Shown here piece by piece: positions 1 through 12,378 of a stretch of DNA of 64,000 bases. This DNA comes from Megamonas hypermegale (GTDB lineage Bacteria; Bacillota; Negativicutes; Selenomonadales; Selenomonadaceae). Under the pieces are notes generated by a model. It was not told the origin of the DNA. It saw only the letters and a program-made list of their open reading frames with translations, and ran no database searches. The stretch is taken from contig NZ_LT906446.1 in the NCBI RefSeq assembly GCF_900187035.1, positions 1,674,001 to 1,738,000 of the forward strand, in the 5' to 3' direction. The position numbers and the translations under genes are program-made. Numbering within the stretch: the stretch's first letter is position 1; each line of letters opens with the position of its first letter.

Positions 1-254
1 CCGTATTTGATAATACTCACAGCCACGCCTCCCACAGAACCGATACCGGACCATACGGCATATGTAATGCTCATCGGCAAAGTATCTAATGCCAAATTTA
101 GCAAAACAAGACTGCCGCCGAACGCCAGACACATCTTCACGATAAGCACTGACGATTTTTTCAAACCGAATTTTTTAATAAGCTGCCACTTATTCATATA
201 ATTAATACTTAAAACTTCCAGTAATCCGGCAACAATAACAAAAATCCAATCCAT
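1..254 (-). CDS. Small multidrug resistance (SMR) family protein, partial
   Basis: The reading frame starts at 254 and runs off the left edge, giving the first 84 or so residues. It begins MDWIFVIVAGLLEVLSINYM, with the Glu in the first membrane helix that SMR exporters use for proton and cation binding, and continues with a motif like TYAVWSGIGSVGG, typical of helix 3. It starts 11 bases after the stop of the next SMR gene, so the two form a paired operon as in ykkCD. Known: paired SMR proteins form heterodimeric exporters of small cations such as guanidinium compounds or quaternary amines. The substrate cannot be told from this sequence. Confidence 0.85.
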   Translation of the reverse strand, partial: MDWIFVIVAGLLEVLSINYMNKWQLIKKFGLKKSSVLIVKMCLAFGGSLVLLNLALDTLPMSITYAVWSGIGSVGGVAVSIIKY

Positions 255-265
255 AACTTAAAACC

Positions 266-592
266 TCATCTTTCTACTTGTTCATTCAACAATTTTAAAC
301 CGATTACACCAACAATCAAAGTAACCATAAATACAAGCTGCCAAAAACTCGGCAATATGCCAAATCCCAAAAATTCCACCAAAATCGTACCGATAGAGCT
401 AAGCCCTACAAATACGGAATACGCCGTTCCTACCGGCAATGTATTTCCCGCCGTAATCAGACAGTAACTTGAACCCATGATAGAAAGACACGTCACCGCC
501 CATTCCCATGGAAGTTCAGCGTATTTAAGCCCCGTAATCCACATCAATTCAAAAAAAGTAGCACCTAAAATTTTTACCCAGCCGATATTCAT
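266..592 (-). CDS. SMR family efflux protein, first subunit of the pair
   Basis: 108 residues with four hydrophobic helices, the usual SMR size. The N-terminus MNIGWVKILGATFFELMWI carries the family Glu in helix 1, followed by GTAYSVFVGLSSIGT. The start at 592 is chosen over an upstream in-frame ATG because AGGAGG lies just ahead of it. It is co-transcribed with the partial SMR gene downstream. It has its own promoter just past the stop of the symporter gene and a terminator-like hairpin in its leader, so transcription is probably controlled by read-through. Function inferred: one half of a heterodimeric proton-coupled small-cation exporter in the inner membrane. Confidence 0.88.
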   Translation of the reverse strand: MNIGWVKILGATFFELMWITGLKYAELPWEWAVTCLSIMGSSYCLITAGNTLPVGTAYSVFVGLSSIGTILVEFLGFGILPSFWQLVFMVTLIVGVIGLKLLNEQVER

Positions 593-625
593 CACAAAAA
601 CCTCCTGAAAATTAATTTTATAAAA

Positions 626-680
626 CAAAAAAGGCTATAGACTGCTGTTTGATTCAGAAACAGCAAAATCTATAGCCTTT
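626..680 (-). promoter_or_regulatory. Leader terminator hairpin with conserved inner loop (element A)
   Basis: Read on the minus strand, a 9-bp outer stem (GGCTATAGA/TCTATAGCC) encloses an inner stem CTGTTT/AAACAG with a 7-base loop CTGAATC, followed by six T. It lies between the SMR promoter and start codon. A sister element with the same inner hairpin but different outer-stem pairs lies in the leader of the symporter gene, with compensating changes. Inferred: a transcription attenuator or small riboswitch. A plain terminator of the upstream symporter gene is the alternative. Confidence 0.6.
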
Positions 681-707
681 TTTCAGACGCTTTCATTTAC
701 TTATGGT

Positions 708-736
708 AGTTTAACAAAATTATTTTTATTTGTCAA
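708..736 (-). promoter_or_regulatory. Promoter of the SMR operon
   Basis: TTGACA at 731-736 and TAAACT at 708-713 with a 17-bp spacer. It sits only a few bases past the stop of the symporter gene, so the SMR pair has an independent promoter. Confidence 0.65.
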
Positions 737-743
737 ATGCCGT

Positions 744-2120
744 TTAATCTAAACTAATTTTTTCACGTCTTTTGGAAAGCTCCTTCAATATATTAAAATA
801 AAAACTTCCGTTTAACTTGTAAAATTTAAGATATAGACACAAAATTACCATAATCAGTAAAGCCGACATTATAAACATCATCACTCTCAAGCCCAAAACC
901 GTTTCTGGCGTCTGAACCGCATTCGGCACATAACCCACCAAGGATAAAACCATCGCCCCGATAAAACCAGCAATAGCCGAACCAAATTTCACGGTAAATG
1001 TCTGTACAGAAAACACGACAGCCTCGCTTCTGATACCCGATTTATATTCTCCATATTCAACTGTATCCGCCAGCATTACAGTCGTCGTAACACCGGCTAA
1101 AGCATTGCCCAGACAAAAGAAACCTGCCATGGAAAAAAACAGCCAGATATTCGCATTTTCATCGCTGCCGGTAAAAAACATGCCCAACAAACCTAATACT
1201 AAAAAAACAGATGATAAAATATATACCACCTTTCGGGAAAATTTATTCGCTAAAGATGGAAAAGCTATCAAACCTATAGAGCCAACAATAAAATTAACTA
1301 TGCCAAAAATAGAAAACCATTCTTCATGACAAACTACATATTTGAAAAAATAAATATTCATTCCAGTCCATAAAAATACTGCAATTTGCTGTAATATCGT
1401 CATAAAAATAATAATTAATAATTGATCATTTTCCTTCAAGAAATTCAATACTTCGCTAAGTTTAATATCTCTTTTATTTTTTATAACTACATGTTCACTG
1501 ACATTTCTTACACATATTATTTCACAAATATTGAATACAACAGCTACAATCACGGCAAATCTCAAATAGCCATCACTTTCACTAGCTCCCATATTCACGC
1601 CTAAACAAGCGATTACTAATAAACCAATTGTAGACATCATTTGACCACCAAAAGTCGCAAATAATCTAGATAACATAGAAATTTCATTTCTAACCTTAGC
1701 ATCATTTGAAAATGCCGGTATCATTGCCCAAAAAGGCACGTCCATCAAGGTATATGTAAGACTCCATAATAGATATGTAACAATACACCAGACATTTATC
1801 AAAATTCCCTGTAAAAAAGTTGCCGGATTTAAATATAATAAAATTAAAACAAAAGAATTTATTATTGTTCCTATTAAAATCCAAGGGCGAAATTTTCCCC
1901 ATTTAGTTTTTGTATTATCAACAAACCAGCCCATAAAAGGATTAGTTATAGCATCTACAATGCGAACCACTAAAAATAAAGTACTCACAAAAATTAACGA
2001 TACACCAACTACATCGGTATAAAAAATCATCAGAAAAGCAGCTATCATATTATAAATAAAATCTTTTCCATAAGCTCCTATTCCATAAGATAATTTCTCT
2101 TTCCATAAAAGTTTTTCCAT
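744..2120 (-). CDS. GPH-family sugar:cation symporter (MFS)
   Basis: 458 residues with about 12 hydrophobic segments, the normal length for the glycoside-pentoside-hexuronide family (MelB, XynP, YicJ). The N-terminal KLSYGIGAYGKDFIYNMI and the cytoplasmic loop motif DAITNPFMGWFVDNTKTKWGK-type are family hallmarks. GGAGG precedes the start. It has its own promoter and a leader hairpin related to that of the downstream SMR gene. Known: GPH carriers import glycosides with Na+ or H+. The substrate is not evident: no glycosidase adjoins it, although an alpha-galactosidase and galactose genes lie elsewhere in the window. Confidence 0.85.
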   Translation of the reverse strand: MEKLLWKEKLSYGIGAYGKDFIYNMIAAFLMIFYTDVVGVSLIFVSTLFLVVRIVDAITNPFMGWFVDNTKTKWGKFRPWILIGTIINSFVLILLYLNPATFLQGILINVWCIVTYLLWSLTYTLMDVPFWAMIPAFSNDAKVRNEISMLSRLFATFGGQMMSTIGLLVIACLGVNMGASESDGYLRFAVIVAVVFNICEIICVRNVSEHVVIKNKRDIKLSEVLNFLKENDQLLIIIFMTILQQIAVFLWTGMNIYFFKYVVCHEEWFSIFGIVNFIVGSIGLIAFPSLANKFSRKVVYILSSVFLVLGLLGMFFTGSDENANIWLFFSMAGFFCLGNALAGVTTTVMLADTVEYGEYKSGIRSEAVVFSVQTFTVKFGSAIAGFIGAMVLSLVGYVPNAVQTPETVLGLRVMMFIMSALLIMVILCLYLKFYKLNGSFYFNILKELSKRREKISLD

Positions 2121-2159
2121 AAATAAATTTGCTCCTCCATTTTTTTAATTTTTATAAAA

Positions 2160-2215
2160 TAAAAAGACTATAACTCCTCTGTTTTGTTCAGAAACAGAAA
2201 AAGTTATAGTCTAAA
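2160..2215 (-). promoter_or_regulatory. Leader terminator hairpin with conserved inner loop (element B)
   Basis: On the minus strand, outer stem AGACTATAACT/AGTTATAGTCT at 2165-2212 encloses CTGTTT-loop-AAACAG with loop CTGAACA, followed by five T. It is about 50 bases ahead of the symporter start. The inner hairpin matches element A while the outer stem differs by compensated pairs, which argues for a selected RNA structure. Inferred attenuator or riboswitch of unknown ligand. Confidence 0.6.
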
Positions 2216-2245
2216 ATGACGAATTCAATATTTTTCTATGGAAAT

Positions 2246-2274
2246 ATTATGCAAAATTTTTAATGAGTTGTCAA
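2246..2274 (-). promoter_or_regulatory. Promoter of the symporter gene
   Basis: TTGACA at 2269-2274 and CATAAT at 2246-2251 with a 17-bp spacer, downstream of the rRNA terminator. Confidence 0.6.
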
Positions 2275-2294
2275 TAATTATTCATAAAATATAA

Positions 2295-2325
2295 AGAAAA
2301 AAGCACTGAATAATCAGTGCTTTCT
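2295..2325 (-). terminator. Terminator of the rRNA operon
   Basis: AAGCACTGA-TTAT-TCAGTGCTT hairpin followed by T6 on the minus strand, directly after the 5S gene. Confidence 0.85.
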
Positions 2326-2329
2326 CTTA

Positions 2330-2447
2330 ACCGGCAACTTCCTATCCTCCCAGCACGTTTCCATGCAAGTACTTTCGGCCTCTAAATGCTTAACTACTGT
2401 GTTCGGTATGGATACAGGTGGTTCCATTTAGGCATCATCACCGGATA
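2330..2447 (-). rRNA. rrf: 5S ribosomal RNA
   Basis: About 117 nt on the minus strand, beginning with TCCGGTGATGATG and ending GTTGCCGG, so the two ends pair. The internal segments CACCTGTATCCATACCGAACAC and AGTAGTTAAGC are characteristic of 5S rRNA. It is the last gene of the operon, about 70 bases after the 23S gene. The ends are approximate. Confidence 0.93.
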
Positions 2448-2516
2448 TTCTTTTTTCTGAGGTCTTTTGTTCCCTCAAAACTTCACAGAAGAATTTCTTG
2501 CTCTACCAAGCTTTTA

Positions 2517-7218
<4,702 letters not shown>

Positions 7219-7389
7219 AAATTATTTTTCGAAGAACCGATTGGCTCTTAATTATCTGTTTAAAAGAAATTTAAAGGTAAATTCATTTTCATGAATTACC
7301 GCACATTCGTCTGTTAGAAAACATTGTGCATTGTTTAGTTTTCAAAGAACATCTTTGTTTTTGCTGACCTTTCAAAAGTCAGCTTGTTT

Positions 7390-7418
7390 ATTTTATCTTA
7401 CTTATAAGAGTTTGTCAA
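7390..7418 (-). promoter_or_regulatory. rRNA operon promoter P3 (proximal)
   Basis: TTGACA at 7413-7418, 17-bp spacer, TAAAAT at 7390-7395. An A-rich stretch precedes the -35. It is followed by the leader with a boxA-like GTTCTTTGAAAAC near 7340. Confidence 0.75.
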
Positions 7419-7491
7419 GCACTTTTTTAAATTTATTTTTTAGTGCTTTATTTTCTCTTTTAAGTTTTGCCCTCTCATCGAGTGCTTAGCC

Positions 7492-7520
7492 ATTATATCT
7501 TATTCAGAATATCTTGTCAA
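7492..7520 (-). promoter_or_regulatory. rRNA operon promoter P2
   Basis: TTGACA at 7515-7520, 17-bp spacer, perfect TATAAT at 7492-7497, with an A-tract ahead of the -35 that could act as an UP element. Confidence 0.8.
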
Positions 7521-7585
7521 GCTTTTTTTATTTTTTCTTAACAATTTTTTCTGAAGTTTTGTCCGCCTCATCAGCGACGAAAAAT

Positions 7586-7614
7586 ATTATATCTAAAACA
7601 GATATCCTTGTCAA
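7586..7614 (-). promoter_or_regulatory. rRNA operon promoter P1 (distal)
   Basis: TTGACA at 7609-7614, 17-bp spacer, perfect TATAAT at 7586-7591. An A-rich block precedes it, as with P2 and P3. Confidence 0.8.
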
Positions 7615-7635
7615 CACTTTTTTTCAATTTTTTAT

Positions 7636-7681
7636 GAAAAAATAAGACACTTGAAAAAACATCTCTAAGTGTCTTATTTTC
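7636..7681 (-). terminator. Terminator after the exported-protein gene
   Basis: AAAATAAGACACTT/AAGTGTCTTATTTT stem ending in T-rich sequence on the minus strand. It separates this gene from the rRNA promoters. Confidence 0.8.
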
Positions 7682-7686
7682 CATCA

Positions 7687-8346
7687 TTATTTACGACTTA
7701 AATCCGCAGACAATACTTGTTTCCATTCTTGCAAAATTTCCACTGGTATATCATATGATATCATTTCAACTTTAATATCATCATTAAATTTGCGTTTTTC
7801 TATTTTATCTTTTTTCTCATTTCTTACAAACATATTTTCCATAGCTTCTGGTAGTATAAGTTTAGCTTCTTTTATATTCTGTAATTGATGTATTTCTTTT
7901 TTAGTTAAAGAAAAACTTATCCAATACAAATTATCAAACTTCATATCAGAAAATTTTAAAATAGATTTTTTGCCTTCATTATCCACAATTTCTAAATAAG
8001 GTGGACAATCTCCATCTAATATGTAGTTTCTATCCATATTATGCGATGTAATTGAAAAAGTTATATTTTCACGATATTTATTTTTGCTATTATAAAATCT
8101 ATCACGTGTTAAATACACACGAAATAAATCTTTCGGTTCAACTACATCTTCATCCTTACTATTATCTTTATCTGCTTTTTGCTTAGCCTTTTGAGCTTCG
8201 TATAAAGCTAACTCTTTTGGGTCTTGATAATCAAAGTCTGAACGAATGCTCACTACATTTCCTACTTGTGCTTCTTTTATCTGCGCTAATGCTGTACTCG
8301 ATAGACATACAATTAAACTTAATAAAACAATAAATGTCTTAAACAT
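7687..8346 (-). CDS. Exported protein of unknown function
   Basis: 219 residues. The first 21 form a clear signal peptide (hydrophobic core, then STALA before the cut), so the protein is periplasmic or surface-bound. Residues 45-75 are a highly charged Lys/Glu/Asp stretch likely to be a linker. The remainder is a mixed alpha/beta region without a motif I recognise. It is a single-gene unit with its own terminator, divergent from the HAD phosphatase. No function assigned. Confidence 0.75.
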   Translation of the reverse strand: MFKTFIVLLSLIVCLSSTALAQIKEAQVGNVVSIRSDFDYQDPKELALYEAQKAKQKADKDNSKDEDVVEPKDLFRVYLTRDRFYNSKNKYRENITFSITSHNMDRNYILDGDCPPYLEIVDNEGKKSILKFSDMKFDNLYWISFSLTKKEIHQLQNIKEAKLILPEAMENMFVRNEKKDKIEKRKFNDDIKVEMISYDIPVEILQEWKQVLSADLSRK

Positions 8347-8466
8347 TATAAAACGCTCCCATACACCATTTTTTACTATAATTTTAACACAAAATTTTCT
8401 TTAAAAAAAACTATAATTTTGCTATTCTATAATTAACTTAATATATTTAAGAAACGAGGATTATCT

Positions 8467-9105
8467 ATGAAAGCATTTATTTTTGATATGGATGGCGTCA
8501 TTATTGATAGCGAACCTCTCCATAATAAAATAGTTAGAAGTATTCTAGCTGAAAACAATATAATCGTTACTAATGAAGAATTCAATAAATTCACTGGTAT
8601 GGCTTCTACTGCTGTATTTGATATTTTCATAAAACAAAATAACCTACCATATACACCAGAACAATTATCTAAAAGACAAATGGATAAATTAAAAAATTAT
8701 ATAGTAGAACACCACGTTAAACCTATTGAAGGAATTATCCCTTTAATTCAAAAATTACATGATAAAAACATTCCACTTGCCATTGCATCTTCTTCACCTT
8801 TAGATATGATTGAGTTTACCACTAAAAAATTTGGTATAAATGAATACTTTACTACATTAATATCTGGTGAAGATTTACCTCATAGTAAACCAGCTCCTGA
8901 TATTTATTTAAAAACAGCAAAAATGCTAGATATCGCACCAAGTGATTGTGTTGCTTTAGAAGATTCTAAGAATGGCAGTATTGCTGCTAAATCCGCTGGA
9001 ATGTATTGTATCGGTTTTGCCAATCCAAATTCTGGCAACCAAGATTTATCTGCCGCAAATATTATTGTAAACAAAATAACGGATATAGATATCGATAAAT
9101 TATAA
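8467..9105 (+). CDS. HAD-superfamily hydrolase, beta-phosphoglucomutase-like
   Basis: 212 residues, typical of subfamily I HAD phosphatases/phosphomutases. Motif I is FDMDGVIIDSEP at residues 5-16 (nucleophile and acid/base Asp). Motif II is IASSS near residue 108, then a Lys in HSKPAPDIY and motif III ALEDSKNG. The alpha-helical cap lies between residues 17 and 80. Known: relatives act on sugar phosphates such as beta-glucose-1-phosphate or on phosphoglycolate. The substrate cannot be chosen from sequence. GAGG precedes the start. Confidence 0.85.
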   Translation: MKAFIFDMDGVIIDSEPLHNKIVRSILAENNIIVTNEEFNKFTGMASTAVFDIFIKQNNLPYTPEQLSKRQMDKLKNYIVEHHVKPIEGIIPLIQKLHDKNIPLAIASSSPLDMIEFTTKKFGINEYFTTLISGEDLPHSKPAPDIYLKTAKMLDIAPSDCVALEDSKNGSIAAKSAGMYCIGFANPNSGNQDLSAANIIVNKITDIDIDKL

Positions 9106-9109
9106 ATAA

Positions 9110-9163
9110 AAAAGGATTGTATTTAACTCAAATAAATTTTCAAGTTATTACAATCCTTTTCTT
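9110..9163. terminator. Bidirectional terminator between converging genes
   Basis: AAAAAGGATTGTA and TACAATCCTTTT form a long stem with A and T tracts on both sides, between the HAD gene and the lipase gene. Confidence 0.75.
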
Positions 9164-10426
9164 TTACATATCATCGATTTTATAATCTGTATACAATGCA
9201 GCTTGAACTACTGTCATCTCATTTGTGTCAGTACCAGCATTAAAGCCATTTATTAAATTGCCATTTTTATCATATACATATTTCATTTCATCAATATAAT
9301 ATCTTTTATTAGAAGTGTTTTCTCGTTGCTTTGTTGCTCCAAATTTGTAAATCACTACATTTTTAACATTTAAATTTTTAGCTTTAACAAAGGCTTGTTC
9401 TTGATTTCCTTCTATAAATAAATAACTTTTTCCATTATTTTTTAATTTATCCATCAATACCAATCGTATATACTTTTCTTCATTATATATTTCTTCTGGA
9501 AAATCAATATCAATACTTATTACATAATCTACTTCATTTAATAAACTTGTATTTTCCCTACTATATAATTGTGTTACATCATAATAATCACGCATAGCTT
9601 TGTCAAAATAAAGTAACATATTATGAGCAAATTTATCTTTTTCTATCAATGGCAATTCCCATTGTATATTAGTGTCAAATTGTACAAACTTACTATTAGC
9701 TATTTGAGTTAAATTTTTAACGGGGTCGCCTTTCATGGTAATCCTCGTCAAATCCAATTTAGTAGCGTATTTATCGACAAAATACTGATTTCCCACAGCA
9801 GGCGCACCAAAAGTAATCACTTTTAATTGATTTTTATCAATTCCCATATCACTGAGTCGTGCAGCTAATAATTCAGCTACCGCCCCACCTAAACTATGAC
9901 CTGTGATATACAATTTGCGCGACTTATCGGCTTTTAATTTCTCTACTAAATCTTCGCCTAAAGTTTTATCTTCATTTATTTTTTCTGTAAAGAAACCATC
10001 TTGTACATATTGCATAAAGCCCTTATGTACTAAAGACTTATCATCAAATTCACTAAAAGCTACACTTTCAACAGCTAAATCGGTCTGTATATCCTTCCAA
10101 CTAACTGTACCACTGATAGATAAAAAATATATTTCTTCATTATCTAATTGCTTTTCTGCCAACAATAATTTTATATCCGATTTTTCTATTTCTTTATTGA
10201 TAATATCTATTTGCCAGCCATTTTCCTGTAAAATATTACGAGCTAATAAAGATAACTTATCGTTATATACAGCAAGTGCTGTCCATGCAGCTAAATATCG
10301 CATGGAAACATCTTCCACTTTTATTTCATGTTGTACATTTTCTATCTTATTAGCACCAAATACATAATTAGTAAAAAAAATACACATAATAACAACCAAT
10401 ACACAAGATTTAAATATTCGCTGCAT
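9164..10426 (-). CDS. Exported class 3 lipase (Lipase_3 fold)
   Basis: 420 residues with a signal peptide (residues 1-24, ending VFGA). The nucleophile elbow is GHSLGGA near residue 175 and fits the Lipase_3 pattern. Upstream, a conserved block around SISGTVSWKDIQTDL resembles the family's oxyanion region. The catalytic Asp is probably in the TRITMKGDPV segment, and a His lies in KDKFAHNML. The C-terminal 130 residues are unrelated to the lipase core and of unknown role. Known: the family hydrolyses acylglycerols or lipids. Export suggests action on envelope or external lipids. Confidence 0.8.
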   Translation of the reverse strand: MQRIFKSCVLVVIMCIFFTNYVFGANKIENVQHEIKVEDVSMRYLAAWTALAVYNDKLSLLARNILQENGWQIDIINKEIEKSDIKLLLAEKQLDNEEIYFLSISGTVSWKDIQTDLAVESVAFSEFDDKSLVHKGFMQYVQDGFFTEKINEDKTLGEDLVEKLKADKSRKLYITGHSLGGAVAELLAARLSDMGIDKNQLKVITFGAPAVGNQYFVDKYATKLDLTRITMKGDPVKNLTQIANSKFVQFDTNIQWELPLIEKDKFAHNMLLYFDKAMRDYYDVTQLYSRENTSLLNEVDYVISIDIDFPEEIYNEEKYIRLVLMDKLKNNGKSYLFIEGNQEQAFVKAKNLNVKNVVIYKFGATKQRENTSNKRYYIDEMKYVYDKNGNLINGFNAGTDTNEMTVVQAALYTDYKIDDM

Positions 10427-10498
10427 ACAAACTCCTTTTGCTTATATAACAAAAAACAGGATTTTGTACAATCAAAATCCTGCTACTTATCATCTTTA

Positions 10499-10588
10499 TG
10501 GCGGAGAGTGAGGGATTTGAACCCTCGATACGGGAACCCGTATACACGCTTTCCAGGCGTGCTCCTTCAACCACTCGGACAACTCTCC
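10499..10588 (-). tRNA. tRNA-Ser (GGA)
   Basis: 90 nt including encoded CCA. The acceptor stem is GGAGAGU/ACUCUCC. The anticodon loop CTGGAAA gives anticodon GGA. The long variable arm with TACGGG/CCCGTA is typical of tRNA-Ser. The T loop is GGTTCAAATCC. Confidence 0.96.
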
Positions 10589-10764
10589 ATGTGCTCTCTA
10601 AACAATATTTTATTGTTACTGACAGAAATATATAATACCAGAACAATTATCATATGTCAACACTTTATTTTAAAAAATTTATATTAAATGCGCTATATTT
10701 TTTATTTTATTATATTATTGAAGATTTTATTTCTAAATCTATTAGTTTATAACTATTAAATGAC

Positions 10765-10805
10765 AAAAAATAGACTGTTTTTATTTTATCATAAAAACAG
10801 CCTAC
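10765..10805 (-). terminator. Terminator after the small HTH protein
   Basis: GGCTGTTTTTAT/ATAAAAACAGTC stem followed by T6 on the minus strand. Confidence 0.7.
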
Positions 10806-10826
10806 TAATAAAAAATAATATGCATT

Positions 10827-11066
10827 TTATGCTTCTCCGCGTAAATGAGCAAGCTCAGCCTGTTTTTCGGAATAATACCATCTTACAGACTTACCTATAG
10901 CACATCTTACAGCATCTAATTTTCCTTGAACAGCCAATTTTTTTAATCTAACGGCATCTAGTCCACTAACGGATAAATAACTTGCGGAGATGAAGCCTCC
11001 TCTCTTTAAATAGTTGCGGTATAATTGACAATCTCGACGGTCTACTTCAACTCTTTTTATAGCCAT
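10827..11066 (-). CDS. Small HTH-type DNA-binding protein
   Basis: 79 residues, basic. The segment ISASYLSVSGLDAVRLKK and the following QGKLDAVRC...RWYYSEKQ resemble the helix-turn-helix plus wing of excisionase/MerR-type (HTH_17) proteins. GAGGTGA precedes the start. It has its own terminator and no obvious partner gene. It could be a remnant of a mobile element or a core small regulator. Function unknown. Confidence 0.65.
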   Translation of the reverse strand: MAIKRVEVDRRDCQLYRNYLKRGGFISASYLSVSGLDAVRLKKLAVQGKLDAVRCAIGKSVRWYYSEKQAELAHLRGEA

Positions 11067-11266
11067 TTACTATCACCTCATATATTTTTTGTGATAAGAA
11101 AGCTGTTCTTACAGAACACTATTGTATTTCTGTACTGCATATCTGTGCTAAAATAAATGCTACAATATAACTTAATTTCACTATTATTATATAACATAAA
11201 TGTAAAATTGTATAGTTTATACATGAAAATTGCGTAAAAATCCCTTGAAATTTCTGTATAAAACAC

Positions 11267-11307
11267 AAAAAGCAGACTATCTATATTATATAATAGTCTG
11301 CTTTTTT
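11267..11307 (-). terminator. Terminator after galM
   Basis: AAAGCAGACTAT/ATAGTCTGCTTT stem with T-rich tail, five bases after the galM stop on the minus strand. Confidence 0.85.
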
Positions 11308-11311
11308 ATCA

Positions 11312-12355
11312 TCATTTACCAAAAGTATAAGTTGTAACTGTATGTCTTTCTTGTCCTGCTTTAAGTACAGGGGAATCGAATTTATCACAATTTACAGCAT
11401 TTGGTACATATTGAGTTTCTAAACAGAATGCACCACGTCTTACATAAATATGACCTTTTTTACCAGGTTTGCCTTCAAGGAAATTAGCAGAATAAAGCTG
11501 AGCACCAGGAAGTGTAGTTGCTGCTTTTAATGTAATACCTGTTTTTTCAGATTTTGCTTCAGCAAATGTATAAAGACCTTCATGTTCAGGTAAAAGTACA
11601 GTATGGTCATAACCTGCTGCAATTTCAAGCTGTTTATCTGCTTTATCTATATCCTGACCGATTTTTTTGCCTTCACTAAAATCAAAAGCTTCACCTTTTT
11701 GAATTGTATGAATTTCTCCTGTAGGAATTAAATTTTCATTAATTGGAACCATTGCTGGACAATTAAGTTTTAAAATTTGGTCATAAACCGTGCCTTCACC
11801 TTCACCATCTAAGTTAAAATAGCTGTGATTTGTAAGATTTACTACTGTATCAGCATCTGTTTTTGCTTTATAGTCAATTCTAAGGCAAGCATCATCATCA
11901 AAACTATAAGTAACTTCAACATCTAAGTTGCCTGGATAATTAGCTTCACCATCTGGAGAAGTACGTCTTAAAGATACACTATTTTCGCCAACAGTGAAAT
12001 CGCTATAAACTTTTGTATTAAAACCAGCAGAACCACCATGTAAATGGTTTGGTGCATTATTTATTTCCAATTGATATTCCTTACCATTTAAAGTGAATTT
12101 ACCATCAGCTATACGATTGCCACAACGTCCGATAAATGCACCATAGAAAAATGTTCCATTTTCATAACCTGCTACATCATCATAACCCAAAACAACATCA
12201 TGAAGTTTTCCATCTTTTCCTTCCACAACGATTGCTTGAATTACACAACCATAATTGATGATATTTACATATTCACCTTTAGCATTTTCAATTTTAAAAC
12301 TATAAACTTTTTCGCCCTTTGATGTTACACCAAAATCGCTTTTTGTTACTGCCAT
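11312..12355 (-). CDS. galM: Aldose 1-epimerase (galactose mutarotase)
   Basis: 347 residues, the normal length. It interconverts beta- and alpha-D-galactose in the cytoplasm so that galactokinase can act. Seen: FIGRCGNRIADGKF near residue 75, the NHLHGG motif with the substrate-binding/catalytic His, TNHSYFNL with the second His, AGYDHTVLLP, and a C-terminal LETQ with the catalytic Glu. It lies 23 bases after galR in the same direction, so the two are probably co-transcribed, and it ends the unit with a strong terminator. Confidence 0.95.
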   Translation of the reverse strand: MAVTKSDFGVTSKGEKVYSFKIENAKGEYVNIINYGCVIQAIVVEGKDGKLHDVVLGYDDVAGYENGTFFYGAFIGRCGNRIADGKFTLNGKEYQLEINNAPNHLHGGSAGFNTKVYSDFTVGENSVSLRRTSPDGEANYPGNLDVEVTYSFDDDACLRIDYKAKTDADTVVNLTNHSYFNLDGEGEGTVYDQILKLNCPAMVPINENLIPTGEIHTIQKGEAFDFSEGKKIGQDIDKADKQLEIAAGYDHTVLLPEHEGLYTFAEAKSEKTGITLKAATTLPGAQLYSANFLEGKPGKKGHIYVRRGAFCLETQYVPNAVNCDKFDSPVLKAGQERHTVTTYTFGK

Positions 12356-12378
12356 ATTTCTTACTTCCTTTTTACTTA

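Noticed and set aside
7-201. Open frame on the plus strand
   Set aside because: It is antisense to the SMR gene, which has clear family motifs on the minus strand.
626-680. Known guanidine-I, -II or -III riboswitch ahead of the SMR genes
   Set aside because: The ACGR loops of guanidine-II and the conserved cores of types I and III are absent. Type IV could not be excluded without a model search.
10410-10687. Open frames on both strands across the tRNA-Ser gene
   Set aside because: They overlap the tRNA and have no ribosome-binding site.
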